A DNA stretch of 64,000 nucleotides, taken from positions 112,006 through 176,005 of the forward strand of contig JAEUBA010000065.1 in the NCBI GenBank assembly GCA_018257865.1, written 5' to 3'. Below the pieces are notes generated by a model that worked only from the letters and a program-made list of their open reading frames with translations, made no database searches and was not told where the DNA came from. A program made the translations under genes and the position numbers. Shown here in pieces: positions 47,021 to 56,930 of this stretch; the first letter of the stretch is position 1; every line of letters starts with the position of its first letter. Origin of the DNA: Stereocaulon alpinum (Eukaryota; Ascomycota; Lecanoromycetes; Lecanorales; Stereocaulaceae).

Positions 47021-47463
47021 CATGGCTAGGAGGGACAGAGAATGTCGCGGGTTTGATGTATTGTGTATCAGCATAGCTTGGGAATGGGGGAGGACTGCTG
47101 GAAGAAGCTTCATGTCGATGCATTTACAGGCATGGGCTAGTGGCGTTGCGGTGTCACATCTCAACTCATGCAGCATATGGACATGGTTACGGGTGAAGGT
47201 AGTGTCTATAGTACAGGAGATAGCCCGGTCCGGACTGCAACTTTTGTATTGACCAAGATGTGCTGCCACGATATGGCTGTGATGGAGGTTGGCCCTCGGA
47301 AGATGGAAATCCAATGCCGCTCAAGATCGCTGAAGCGCATGACTCGCTCAAATGCCGGGAACGTAGAAAGAAGCCGCAAAAATGCCTCGCCGTTTTCGCT
47401 CAATGCAATTAATGAATAGACACTCACCTACTGAGGAGGCCCCTCGCTAGGTTAGGCATCTCG
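47021..47463. other. Intergenic between convergent genes
   Basis: 3' flanks of SCO1 and of the large coiled-coil gene. No further gene seen. Confidence 0.5.
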
Positions 47464-50271
47464 TTAACGGATTCCTCTGCTGTTTTGGCTGGCCCTGCTT
47501 GGGCTTGTCCGACTCCTCTCGTCTTCCTCCAGAACGTCACTCAAGCGCGTAGGATGATGATGTCTTGGCATAGCCTCCCACCCAGTGCCAAACCCACTGC
47601 CAGTGTAATCAGCCGGCGCAGTATCTTGGCGACCACCAGCAGTAGGTGGTCCAGAACCATATTCAACTCCAGCGATGCCAGATCCATAGCTTCGGCCATA
47701 CATGCGCTCACGTTCAAGCTGCTCTTGGACGTCGTACTCGTCACTTCCTTCAGACCCGAGTGGACGACGACTGGTAATTGGATGACCTTGGGCATCGCGG
47801 CGAATTTCTCCGTTCTCATCGAGATCGTAGTCCTCCTCGCTTAGGGTGTCTTCAATCGAAGGGACGTAGGACTGGTGAGAGCGCTCATCTGCTTCTGTGA
47901 TCCGTGGCTGGCCTTGAAGAGAGGTGCCTTGATGCTGATAGAAAGTTGAAGCACTTGGCTGGGTACTTGTTTGAGATCCTTCTGGGCCATAGCGCAGGTA
48001 GGTACCTCCGGTTGCAGAAGCAGCTCCGCCCCTGGACTGTCGCGAAGTGGGCTGTGGAATTGAGGAGGTTGCTGCTCGAGCCGCTTGCACGGCTGCTGCT
48101 GATGTATTTGAGGTCTGCTGATAAGGTTGCGAAATCGTTGTTGTTGTCGTCGTCGTTGACTGAACTGGGCGTTCGGGTTCACTGTACGCGCCTTGCTGTA
48201 CGTTAACACGGCCTCCTTCAGTGAAAGGGTCAGTATCTGTGTCTGATCTGGCTGGATCGTAGTTCGTAAACAACTCGTCTCTCGGAAGCGGATCTTCTGG
48301 CAATGAGCTTTCTGACCTCAACACCTGTGTAGCGACTGGTCGTGAGACGGTACCAGCGACAGGCCCTTCTCGGGTAGATGGACGGTTAGCAGTACTTCCT
48401 TGTCTGCTGGCGCCTTGTATCATTGGTACCACTTGAACACCGCCAACTAATGTCGGCTCACCAGCTTTGAGTGATGCAGTGCGATCTCGTTCTTCTTGCT
48501 CTCTTCGGCCTAGCTCCTCCCACGCTCTACGAGCCTCATCTTTAGCTATGCTCAGCTCACGTGTCATCTCCTTAACTCTCATGTCCGCAATTTTCCTTTC
48601 AGAATACACTGAACTTTTTTCATTCCTTAAACGCGCGAGCTCCTCAATTGCAGCTTCGCGAGCTTGTCGCTCTTCGCGTAACCTTTCGTCGAATTTGCTC
48701 TGGTTTTCTCGAAAACGTTCTTGCTCCGCTCTGGTTTCGAAGAACCAACGCTGGAACTTGCGCTCGGAGGACGCACGAAGTCGCTGTAGCTCGACAACGG
48801 CGTGAAACAGATTTGCTCCAGCAGCGGATAGGTCGGTCACCTGACGAGCCATCTGTTGGTTGATAGGATCGCGGTCAACATCCTCCTTATTTTGTTCAAG
48901 CCGACGGATCCAGAATGAGGTTAGGCCTTCCCAGTGGGACGATAACGTTTCCCATCGCTCAAATGCGTGAGGAAAGGAGGACGTATTGGTGCTTCGCTGT
49001 TGGGAACCTCCTGCTGATTCTTGCCTGGGCTGTTGTTGCCCGACTGAAGTTACGCTCGCACGATCGATGCGAGGCTGGAATGTTCCTCCAGGCGCATTGG
49101 CCGTTGGGTTTCGAGCCTGCGCCGAAGATCCTGCTTGAGTGTTGACCGCCGCCGACGCTGAAACCGCCCTGTTGCTTTGTCTCCTGGCATCGACCGGCCT
49201 CGGCTGGCCTGTCGAGAGGGTGGCTCCGCGAGTTCGGGTCCTCGGCTGTGGTAAAGTGCTCACCTCTGCGGCAGTGTCCAAAGAGGTCGCTGGTACCTTC
49301 TCCGTACGACCGTTGGAAGATGCTGGCTGATTCGCTGGGGGCATGTCTGCTCTAATACCACCACTTCCTCGGTCCCTTGTCCTTCGTTCACCTGGTTCCT
49401 GCAGCGTAGGCTCGCCACCTGACCTTCTACCTGTTGATCTTCGATACGAGGTAGTATCAACGCTGGGAGCACCGCCAGCAGCGGCATTCATGTTCGGATC
49501 CATATTTTCCTCATCCTCAGCTTGTCTTTGTTCCTCCTCTCGTCGCCGACGTTCAGTCTCTGCCTTCTTTCTAGCTTCTCGGTTCTGGCGGTCCCTCATG
49601 ATATCTGTCGGTGTGCGGACACGACGGCCACCATCCTCGGCAAATGGTTGAGGTACAGGGCCGGCAGCTCGAGAGCCACCATTTTGTGTGCGCCCATTGC
49701 TCGCTGCGCCTCCCACCAGATCGGACATTGAAGCGTTCAGCTCGATCAAGTCAGGTGTGAATGGCTTGGGTGTCCACCTTGGCAGGGGTTGTCCTTCGAT
49801 CACAGGATATGTGCCCTCGGGATCACCACGAATAGCTTCGAGTGCGTAGCGAATTGCGTTGGCTGTATTTCTCGAGATTCGTGTCGACCTGTGAGGCCAG
49901 TAGGAAGAAAGGAGATTTTGTGTGGTGAAAGAGCCAGGACTTGTAGAGCCTTCGAGGTTCTCGCTGAAAGGAAGGATCGGTGGGAGGGCAGGTTCGCGCT
50001 CTGGAGCTGGGGCAGTCTGGGTGCGATTGCTGGAAACGCTCCGAGGTTCGAGTCTTGGAGTTCTCCTGAGCGTATGTGTACTTTTTGACGAGCTTGAGGG
50101 TCGTGAATGAGGTTGGGATAATGGGGGTTGACGCTGCTGGCGTTGCTGAGAGGTAGATGGTTCGTAAATTTCGTAGAACTCGTCACTTGTGCGCGGGAAT
50201 TGTCGAGACAGAGCAGCCACTCCAAATGAAAATGCAACAGAAGCCAAGGACAATTCGGACGACGATCTCAA
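47464..50271 (-). CDS. Large low-complexity coiled-coil protein, start unresolved
   Basis: A continuous minus-strand frame of about 935 codons. It encodes a Ser/Arg/Pro-rich N-terminus, a segment near 125-180 that looks conserved (RSTRISRNTANAIRYALEAI, then FTPDLIELNASMSDLVGG), and a charged helix near 220-256. A long coiled coil at about 500-597 follows (ERKFQRWFFETRAEQERFRE, later AIEELARLRNEKSSVYSERK), then a Gln/Thr/Ser-rich region ending RLSDVLEEDERSRTSPSRAS. I remember similar unnamed proteins in other filamentous ascomycetes but no function. The first in-frame ATG is near codon 181, downstream of the conserved segment, and an in-frame stop lies just upstream of the frame. A spliced upstream exon or a non-AUG start is therefore likely, and the 5' end given is only the limit of the open frame. 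Confidence 0.7.
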   Translation of the reverse strand: MRSSSELSLASVAFSFGVAALSRQFPRTSDEFYEIYEPSTSQQRQQRQPPLSQPHSRPSSSSKSTHTLRRTPRLEPRSVSSNRTQTAPAPEREPALPPILPFSENLEGSTSPGSFTTQNLLSSYWPHRSTRISRNTANAIRYALEAIRGDPEGTYPVIEGQPLPRWTPKPFTPDLIELNASMSDLVGGAASNGRTQNGGSRAAGPVPQPFAEDGGRRVRTPTDIMRDRQNREARKKAETERRRREEEQRQAEDEENMDPNMNAAAGGAPSVDTTSYRRSTGRRSGGEPTLQEPGERRTRDRGSGGIRADMPPANQPASSNGRTEKVPATSLDTAAEVSTLPQPRTRTRGATLSTGQPRPVDARRQSNRAVSASAAVNTQAGSSAQARNPTANAPGGTFQPRIDRASVTSVGQQQPRQESAGGSQQRSTNTSSFPHAFERWETLSSHWEGLTSFWIRRLEQNKEDVDRDPINQQMARQVTDLSAAGANLFHAVVELQRLRASSERKFQRWFFETRAEQERFRENQSKFDERLREERQAREAAIEELARLRNEKSSVYSERKIADMRVKEMTRELSIAKDEARRAWEELGRREQEERDRTASLKAGEPTLVGGVQVVPMIQGASRQGSTANRPSTREGPVAGTVSRPVATQVLRSESSLPEDPLPRDELFTNYDPARSDTDTDPFTEGGRVNVQQGAYSEPERPVQSTTTTTTTISQPYQQTSNTSAAAVQAARAATSSIPQPTSRQSRGGAASATGGTYLRYGPEGSQTSTQPSASTFYQHQGTSLQGQPRITEADERSHQSYVPSIEDTLSEEDYDLDENGEIRRDAQGHPITSRRPLGSEGSDEYDVQEQLERERMYGRSYGSGIAGVEYGSGPPTAGGRQDTAPADYTGSGFGTGWEAMPRHHHPTRLSDVLEEDERSRTSPSRASQNSRGIR

Positions 50272-51965
50272 GGGACTCAGTCCTCACTCGAAACGTTTTT
50301 CGAGGCAGATAGCCCAGCAAAGTGAAATTGTAGCAGGTTGATGAGCTCAGTCCTCGACTGCTGAACTCGGAGGATGCAGGGACAGCAGCACGCTGGGGTC
50401 GCGGTTCCAGGCGACAGCTGGGAATGCGGAGAAAGAGTAAAGGTTGTGCAAGGACTGCAATTGCTTAGCACATGAGAAGTTATGGGACGCGACAAAGTTT
50501 TGGGCGTCGTGGTTGAGGTGGCTGGTGGAAATGGGTGAGGCTGGTAGTCTAGCGAGACCGCCGACCAACAAACAAGTCGAGGTGGTACAGAGCTTCGGGA
50601 AGCTTACCGCGAAGTGACACGCAGCTGCAATCACCCGTCGTAATTGTGTCGCACTGAGACGGAACCTCTTGGAAGCTTGGAAGGGTCGGTATTCTTCGGC
50701 GGAGGTTCCTCCTTGCGATTCAGCTCGAACGTGTTTCCCTCACCTCCACATACCCTTCCCACCGTTGGTGAAGATGTCGCAAAGTAGCTAGACTAAACAG
50801 CGAAGAGCCGGGAATGTGATTGCGGGCTTCTGTAGCATTATCCAGTTGGTATTGCGGCCACAATGGCTCTCTGGGATTCTGAAGCTCGCACCTTCACCGC
50901 ATACCGCCGCACAAGGGGAGGAGATCCTTGGCGGGTGAGAACTGGCGGGGGATACTCAAGACGTAGCACATCACTCAACCCAGTATGTCCACCACAATCA
51001 GGTGAAATTACAATATCGTTGTCGGAAAAACAAGTCATGATGACTTTGTGCATATTTACGATCATCTCGTTACATTCGGTCTATGTGCTGGCAACCGAGG
51101 GCACTAGTTGAGATTGGACCTGGACCCTGCAAAGGAGGCTGGTACGGTAAAACGGCAGGCATCATCATCCCGCCCGCTGCCTTCTCCTACTAAATCTCAT
51201 ATCAGCACAACAGCTGCCTATCCTCCATATAGAAAATGCTATGATGGATTATGAAGCAATATCGTCTCCGTACGAGCTCATTCACCGCTGTGTGTGGTCC
51301 CTTCAGACATCTGGATATGTGTGCAGGGTAAGGAGCCGTTTCGATATGTTGCTTGCCAATCCTTTCTCCCCACGGCGCATTGCGATCCAAGACATGTCAC
51401 CAAAACGTCCGTCGGCCTTGATTCCTTCAAGACCGCATTTGTAATCGTCCATCGTTCACATCATGGAGCATGGGTCAAACAGCTGCAGAATCTCCACTCC
51501 GAAGATATCCTACTGTCTCGAATTCGACATCCTGACCATGATGGGAAGGATGAGTAGCATGCTCTGTTACTGTATACGCAACTCTTCCGTATTCTCCAAA
51601 GTGTTAGCCAAGCTGCTGGGAATTCCTTGCCAATAACATCACGGATCATAAGAACGCTCGTGACTCCTTGCTTTACCCCGTATTCACCGCTTTATTAGCG
51701 AACTATGATGTACTGCCAGATCTAGTCGAGTCTATGATATTTTGTGGAGAACATGGGGAATGTTGCCACCGCCCACCGCTGTATGCAGGACGCCGAATCG
51801 AGACGCTGCTGTTAGGGAGTTCTAAGTCATATAACAGTTCAAGGGGTGTCGCTACTTGCAAACTTTTCATTTATTCTGCTTGGTTGTCGGAAGCACAATT
51901 TGCCTCAACCACGCTTTTGCTTTCCGAATGGGACGGCTTTCTGTCTCGTCTCATAATAACAGTCA
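50272..51965. other. Divergent intergenic region
   Basis: Between the minus-strand coiled-coil gene and the plus-strand hypothetical gene. It should contain the missing 5' exon(s) of the former; a GTAAGC donor-like site occurs on the minus strand near 50607. A plus-strand frame at 50863-51111 starts MALWDSEARTFTAYRRTRGG but has no recognised domain. Confidence 0.45.
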
Positions 51966-52820
51966 ATGTCTTTACTCGATACTACCCATCATCATGTCAC
52001 TTCTTGCCAGCAACACCACTTGGCTGTATACGATGGAAAGGAGAAAACTCGCGAACTCCAGGCGCCTCCTCCGTCGCCGAAGCTATATCCACAACTCCAT
52101 TCGCCTCACATGGACATGCACGACCTAGATCAGCGGATCAAAGCTCACGTATCGGTTGGCCAATACAATTTGATGGCGCAACCATTCGAGCCAACGCTCA
52201 TGCCGGAAGCGGGCTCAAGGAGAAGAGTATTGTCTATAGACGATTCCAACTACAAGAGTTCACCGTTGCGCCGGGTCACTTCAGCCGATAATGCTGAGGA
52301 GATGCAAAGCGAAGAAGACGGAGATGATGACGATGACGCTGCTACGATGGACTTCTCGGACTCGCCCTTATCAAGCTGTAGTGGTGCGACCCTCCTCAAC
52401 AATGCTGCTACCAGCGAGGGCGCAAGCAGCAAACGACGTTTTACCCTTCCATCTAGGACCAGCAAGCAGCAGAGACAATCGCAAGCTTCTGGCGATGTAC
52501 CACAGTCTCGGCCGCTGATTTCCCGCAAGCAAATCTTGTCGCCAATGACAGACACTTCCACTGTTAGTCCAGACGTTGCTTGTTCTTTGCTGAGATCTAT
52601 GTCAAGTAAGGTAAAGTCTTACCCAGGACGGGGATCTAACTACCTAAGTTGCTCAAGCCCTAAGGGCCTTGCTGCGGAAGACAAGTCTCACTGGTCTGAA
52701 AGCGACGAGGATAACGATGGCGAGAAGAAGGGCCCGTCGACATTTGTACGCATTGCCGCGTTTCCCAGTAGGGGAAAGCGGTTCAGGCGCAGACTTTCGG
52801 ACCTCTTCTGTGGGTCCTAG
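51966..52820 (+). CDS. Hypothetical acidic/Ser-rich protein
   Basis: A 284-aa frame with ATG start. I do not recognise it. It has an acidic run (MQSEEDGDDDDDAATMDFSD), basic Ser-rich stretches (SSKRRFTLPSRTSKQQRQ) and a basic C-terminus (FPSRGKRFRRRLSDLF) suggesting nuclear location (inference). There is no membrane segment or enzymatic motif. It is probably a real gene because the frame is long in ordinary-composition DNA and shows typical low-complexity fungal protein composition. An upstream exon cannot be excluded. Confidence 0.5.
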   Translation: MSLLDTTHHHVTSCQQHHLAVYDGKEKTRELQAPPPSPKLYPQLHSPHMDMHDLDQRIKAHVSVGQYNLMAQPFEPTLMPEAGSRRRVLSIDDSNYKSSPLRRVTSADNAEEMQSEEDGDDDDDAATMDFSDSPLSSCSGATLLNNAATSEGASSKRRFTLPSRTSKQQRQSQASGDVPQSRPLISRKQILSPMTDTSTVSPDVACSLLRSMSSKVKSYPGRGSNYLSCSSPKGLAAEDKSHWSESDEDNDGEKKGPSTFVRIAAFPSRGKRFRRRLSDLFCGS

Positions 52821-53340
52821 AGGCCAGGTACCGATTACCTTCGACTTTTGCATACGCTCATGTTTTGAATTGACTGCTTCTCGATAGTGCACGAGTAGTT
52901 TGGGGAACACTTTTCGATATTAGCATGTGGGTATCATGATAGGGGTCGCGTGGATTTTTGGACCAAACTTCGGCGCTCGACTGTCGTTGAAAAATGGCGG
53001 CCTTTTCATTGTCTTTCATGTCTGATGACAATATGATAATTATGAGCTGATGACGGACTGAGCTCTTACTGTGATAGATCAACATCTTACACTTAACCAG
53101 ACTGTAGCCGAAGTCCAAACCAGCAGCAGAACCTTCACTTGTACGGAGAAAGCTCTTCTGGTGCTACTCTGCCTCTTCCCAGATGGAGACTCTTGCTTTC
53201 GCCCAGTAAACCATACTACCATAGTTATGGCCGGCGCAGTAAGCGCTGAACCTCCCCGCGCGAGAGAAACCTTGCTCAAAAGGCTTGCTCTGTAGTCGGA
53301 CGCGCCGTCGTAGAACTTCTTTCTCTCTCAACATTCCACC
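52821..53340. other. Intergenic between convergent genes
   Basis: 3' flanks of the acidic hypothetical gene and of YAE1. Nothing else recognised. Confidence 0.5.
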
Positions 53341-54024
53341 TCAACCCTCCTGCTCTCCAGCACCAACCCTCCCACCCTCCCACTCCTCCCCCTCAAAAAC
53401 CCCAGCCGCGATTCCCGCCCTCTCCACCTCCACCCCAACAACCCCCTCCCACCTCGCAACCACCGGATGCTGAACCACAACCTCCCGAAACGTGACGTCC
53501 CCACCCGGCTCCTCCGCTTTGACCTCATACCTCCAAACCCCATCATCCCCCCACCATTCGCGACCAAAGATCGTCTCAACCGCCAACTCCTGTCTCGCCT
53601 CCCCCAACAGTTGCCCCAACCTCTCCCTCTCCCTCTCCTCTTTCCCCACTTCCTCTACATCTTTCTCCCCACTTCTCACATCCGTTCCCCTCCCACACGC
53701 CCTCCGCAACCCCTCCAACACCCCCAACAAATACCCAACCCGTAACGCAAACGTCGCGCCTAAAGGCCATCCTTCATCAACACCAGGCTGTAGAGAGCGC
53801 GTTTTTGAAAATGTAATGCCGTCGCGGTAGCCTTCTGTTATATGTTTCGAGCGGAGACGGGGTTGATCGGAGGGTTCGGTGAAGCCGGGGCGTAGTGTGG
53901 GGGTTGTGGGGGGTGAGGAGGAGAAGATGTCGGAGAGGGTGTTGATTTGGGGGGCGTGGGGGAGAGGGTGGGGGAAGGGGGAGGAGGGCGAGGGTGGCGT
54001 TGAGGGGGGCGTTGAAGGGGGCAT
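53341..54024 (-). CDS. YAE1: YAE1-like Fe-S assembly adaptor
   Basis: In yeast Yae1 pairs with Lto1 to guide the cytosolic iron-sulphur targeting complex to the ATPase Rli1 (ABCE1). This single-exon frame gives 227 aa. The diagnostic deca-GX3 segment spans residues 61-106: HITEGYRDGITFSK, then LQPGVDEGWPLGATFALRVG, then YLLGVLEGL. Glycines occur every fourth residue at 65, 69, 81, 85, 89, 97, 101 and 105. The N-terminus is Pro/Ser/Thr-rich and ends in PRLRSKH, as in fungal homologues. The C-terminal 100 residues are charged and Gly/Glu/Val-rich. The coding strand is strongly G-rich, giving long C runs on the plus strand. Confidence 0.85.
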   Translation of the reverse strand: MPPSTPPSTPPSPSSPFPHPLPHAPQINTLSDIFSSSPPTTPTLRPGFTEPSDQPRLRSKHITEGYRDGITFSKTRSLQPGVDEGWPLGATFALRVGYLLGVLEGLRRACGRGTDVRSGEKDVEEVGKEERERERLGQLLGEARQELAVETIFGREWWGDDGVWRYEVKAEEPGGDVTFREVVVQHPVVARWEGVVGVEVERAGIAAGVFEGEEWEGGRVGAGEQEG

Positions 54025-54738
54025 TGTCGGTGGGGAGGAGGTGATGATGATGATGCTGCTGTGGTTTCGGAGATGTTGTAGGGGTCTTTGTAAAGTAAAT
54101 TTGTTCGAGGATGGGAAGCCATGGATTGGTGCTGATCAGCGGGAGCGACCCAAGTCTCCGCTGATGGCGATGGGATCCTTGTCAATCGGCAACAACGTTG
54201 CGACAGGGATGCTACCGACTACCGACTACTTTACTGACTCTAATTTCTTTGTTTACACCAAACCAGGCTATGTCATCACGCAATGTCGCGTATAGGCACG
54301 CGGAGATTGCTCTCCGAACAACGCTACGGCTCACTCCTTCGCCACACAAGCCGTAAGAAGCCCTGAATTCGACCCAGCCGATGGGAACCCACCGAATCAA
54401 GCACACATGACGCAAGATTGCAATCTGCACCTGAACAGGAAGGTGTGCGACCCCCCCGATGCGATAATGATGCAAATTATGCACGTGGCGCTCCATGCCC
54501 GCTTCATAACCTGCATTCAGCCCCCAACATCGTAGAAGAGGCTGCATGATATGCCTTCCAAAGCGGCGTACGTAAGGTCAGTCGGAAGCGTGTTGGTGGC
54601 CCGTTATGGCGTCTCGTCCGTGTCGAAAGCGGATATGGAATCCCTAGAAATCCTTCCTTTTCCATATCTATCTTCTGTCAATTTCTGAGCTCCACCCTTC
54701 TCCTTCTGAAGAATTATAAATTCGAGATTTCTGCTGCG
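54025..54738. other. Divergent intergenic region
   Basis: Promoters of YAE1 (minus) and the MIT-domain gene (plus). No other gene recognised. Confidence 0.5.
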
Positions 54739-55049
54739 ATGGCTCCAGGGCCTGATACCAATCAGTACCTCCTTAAGGAGGCACTGCATAAAGCTAATAA
54801 TGCTGTCTTTTTCGATCATCGACAGTATTGGGCAGATGCGATACGGGCGTATGGGGAGTCTTGTTCGTTGTTGGGGCAGGTTATGAGGACGAGTTTGGAT
54901 GAGGAGAATAAGATGAAGATTGAGGCTGTTGTGAGTTATGCCTGTGATAGAGTGTGAGGCTGAAGATTGACTTTATGCAGAGGATTACGTATGTGCGGAG
55001 GATCTACGAGCTTCAGGACTTTGTTTCGCCGACTATGCATGGGCTATGA
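54739..55049 (+). CDS. Stand-alone MIT-domain protein
   Basis: Exons 54739-54930 and 54981-55049 (50-nt intron, GTGAGT...TGCAG) give 86 aa. The whole protein is one MIT (microtubule-interacting and trafficking) three-helix domain: LLKEALHKANNAVFFDHRQY, then WADAIRAYGESCSLLGQVM, then after the join RITYVRRIYELQDF. MIT domains bind ESCRT-III tails; in most fungi they sit at the N-terminus of larger proteins such as Vps4 or unnamed proteins of several hundred residues. Here the frame closes soon after the third helix and no further exon was found. It may be a genuinely short protein or the surviving 5' end of a truncated gene. Confidence 0.72.
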
Positions 55050-56930
55050 GTATCTCACGGTCGCAACAGAGGGTTAGAGGGGCTTAGGATGTGCTGTTTT
55101 TCATTGGGATCTGGATTCTTAGCCGAGTCTACTGGGTTTCATTCAGAGAATTTCATGGAGTCTGTTGAATTGGACTGGTTGGGAATGGTTGGGGACGTAT
55201 TGCGCCGGGAGTATAGCAGATTGAGGGATCCGCAACCATTGATAACCTAACCTCTCTTCGAGCCATATCACAAACCCATGAAGCACGCTCCCACCCCTCA
55301 CTACACCGCCAGCCCAACGAATACACGTGTCGTCCTGAAGATGTTTCGCAACAGTTCTTCGCTACATCAGTCATCGTCTCGTTCTCACCACTAAGGTCAC
55401 CACAGCTTTCCTTCTTGCGTTACACCACGACTAAGAGACAACACCCTGCCAGCCATGACCATCATGGGTCCCATTGAGACTATCGCCGTCAAACACGAAA
55501 CATCCTGGTGCCAAAATAGTCCCAAGAGAAGCGAGCGGAGCGCACTATGGCCCTAGTCTACAGTAGTGGAAAGCATTCAACGATCTCATAGTCCATGATG
55601 CTTGTGAGTTTACATGACAAGGTGGCTTGCCCTGAGCGTTGTCCATGAACAAGGGCCAGATATATCATCATAGGCTTCAATACTTTGGACAGTGGCATGG
55701 TGAGAAGATGGTCGACCAAGCGCGATCTACTTGCATCGACAATGCCCTGTGTCCCTGCACTGCCTCGTCTTTCGACTTTTGGTTTTACAGACCAATAACG
55801 CTGTCCAAGGCCAGTCCACCTCCTCTGGCTTCTTCTTCTTCATCCCGTCGCCGGACGGCAACGGTACGATTATCCCTAGATCAGCGGTTTGTTTCCCACC
55901 ATCCCGAATTGCTGCAGCAGTATCCCTTGACTCAATTTCATTGTGTAGTATACACACTTTCACCCCCATGTAAGAGGTCAATCTCTACAAAAATGGCGAC
56001 GATTTTGACTATGTATATCCAAAAGTCAAGTTTAATGTGGAGAAGGAGGACGGTGTTCGAATAAATTGTTGATTGTGATAATATGATCTCGCTAATTTTC
56101 CGAATATTCAAGCCACGCCAAATGGAACATAAATGACTCGGGCAATTCCGTACGCGCTTTTGTCGACATTGACGGGATCCTTCTTGCTTCTTAAGGTAAG
56201 CGATGCACTCGTTGCAAAATACACTTTCTTCCTTAGCGCAGGCCATGAGACGTATTTCAATTTACTGCTGTATGAAAGACCAGTCCAGGCTCAATTACTC
56301 TTCGAGCACGCATGCGGCCAGTCAGGCCGCGGGGATCTTGTCGCAGTACATAGGGGCTGCAGAACTGCCGTCTCCCACCAGGATTCCCCATCTCGATCCG
56401 CGCCCGCCGGGATGGTATCTTGCTTGAGAAGTGAAAGGGCATGATTAAGGAGGGGCTGTGCACCAGCTGCTGGAGGATCTGAAGGGCTGTGAGCGACTGA
56501 ATGGTAGCCATGAGTCAGGACTGAGCCTGTACTGAGCGTAGCACAATCCTCGTATAGTGTGTCAAGTGTTGTATGCCTTGGCTTTACCCAGCCAACTTGG
56601 CTTCTGAGCGGAATACAGGGGACAAGTTACTGAAATTCATGGCTACATTTCCTGTCGAAATCCACGAACATGCTCGGGCTGATGCCTGGGCAGCCTTACT
56701 GCTGGTGCAATCAACAAATGGCTTTCGGGGCCGGAACGGGAACAAGCGACGTACGCTAAACAAGTGTATAAAGTAAAGAGCTCGCAAGCGGAACTTCCTA
56801 GTCCAATACAAACCATCAGTACACTCAATTCTTGTAGATAGGGAACCTCTCACCAGTTTTTACCTTTTTGTGGTACTTGAGTAGCACGAACGCACGCACG
56901 AAAGGTTTGCAATCAGCTAGCACATCTACA
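55050..56930. other. Gene-free stretch with one dispersed repeat
   Basis: Several overlapping frames on both strands (55639-56511) have no recognised domain. It contains copy B of the 55-bp repeat and, at the right, the promoter of the ATPase gene. Confidence 0.5.
56063..56117 (-). repeat. Dispersed 55-bp repeat, copy B
   Basis: Inverted relative to copy A at 45364-45418, with 54 of 55 bases identical. Similarity stops at the AATTT end and fades after a GTTCCA match on the other side. Confidence 0.85.

Noticed and set aside
51668..52291. 207-codon frame overlapping the acidic hypothetical gene
   Set aside because: Largely overlaps the 284-aa frame on the same strand, which has a more protein-like composition with acidic and basic blocks.
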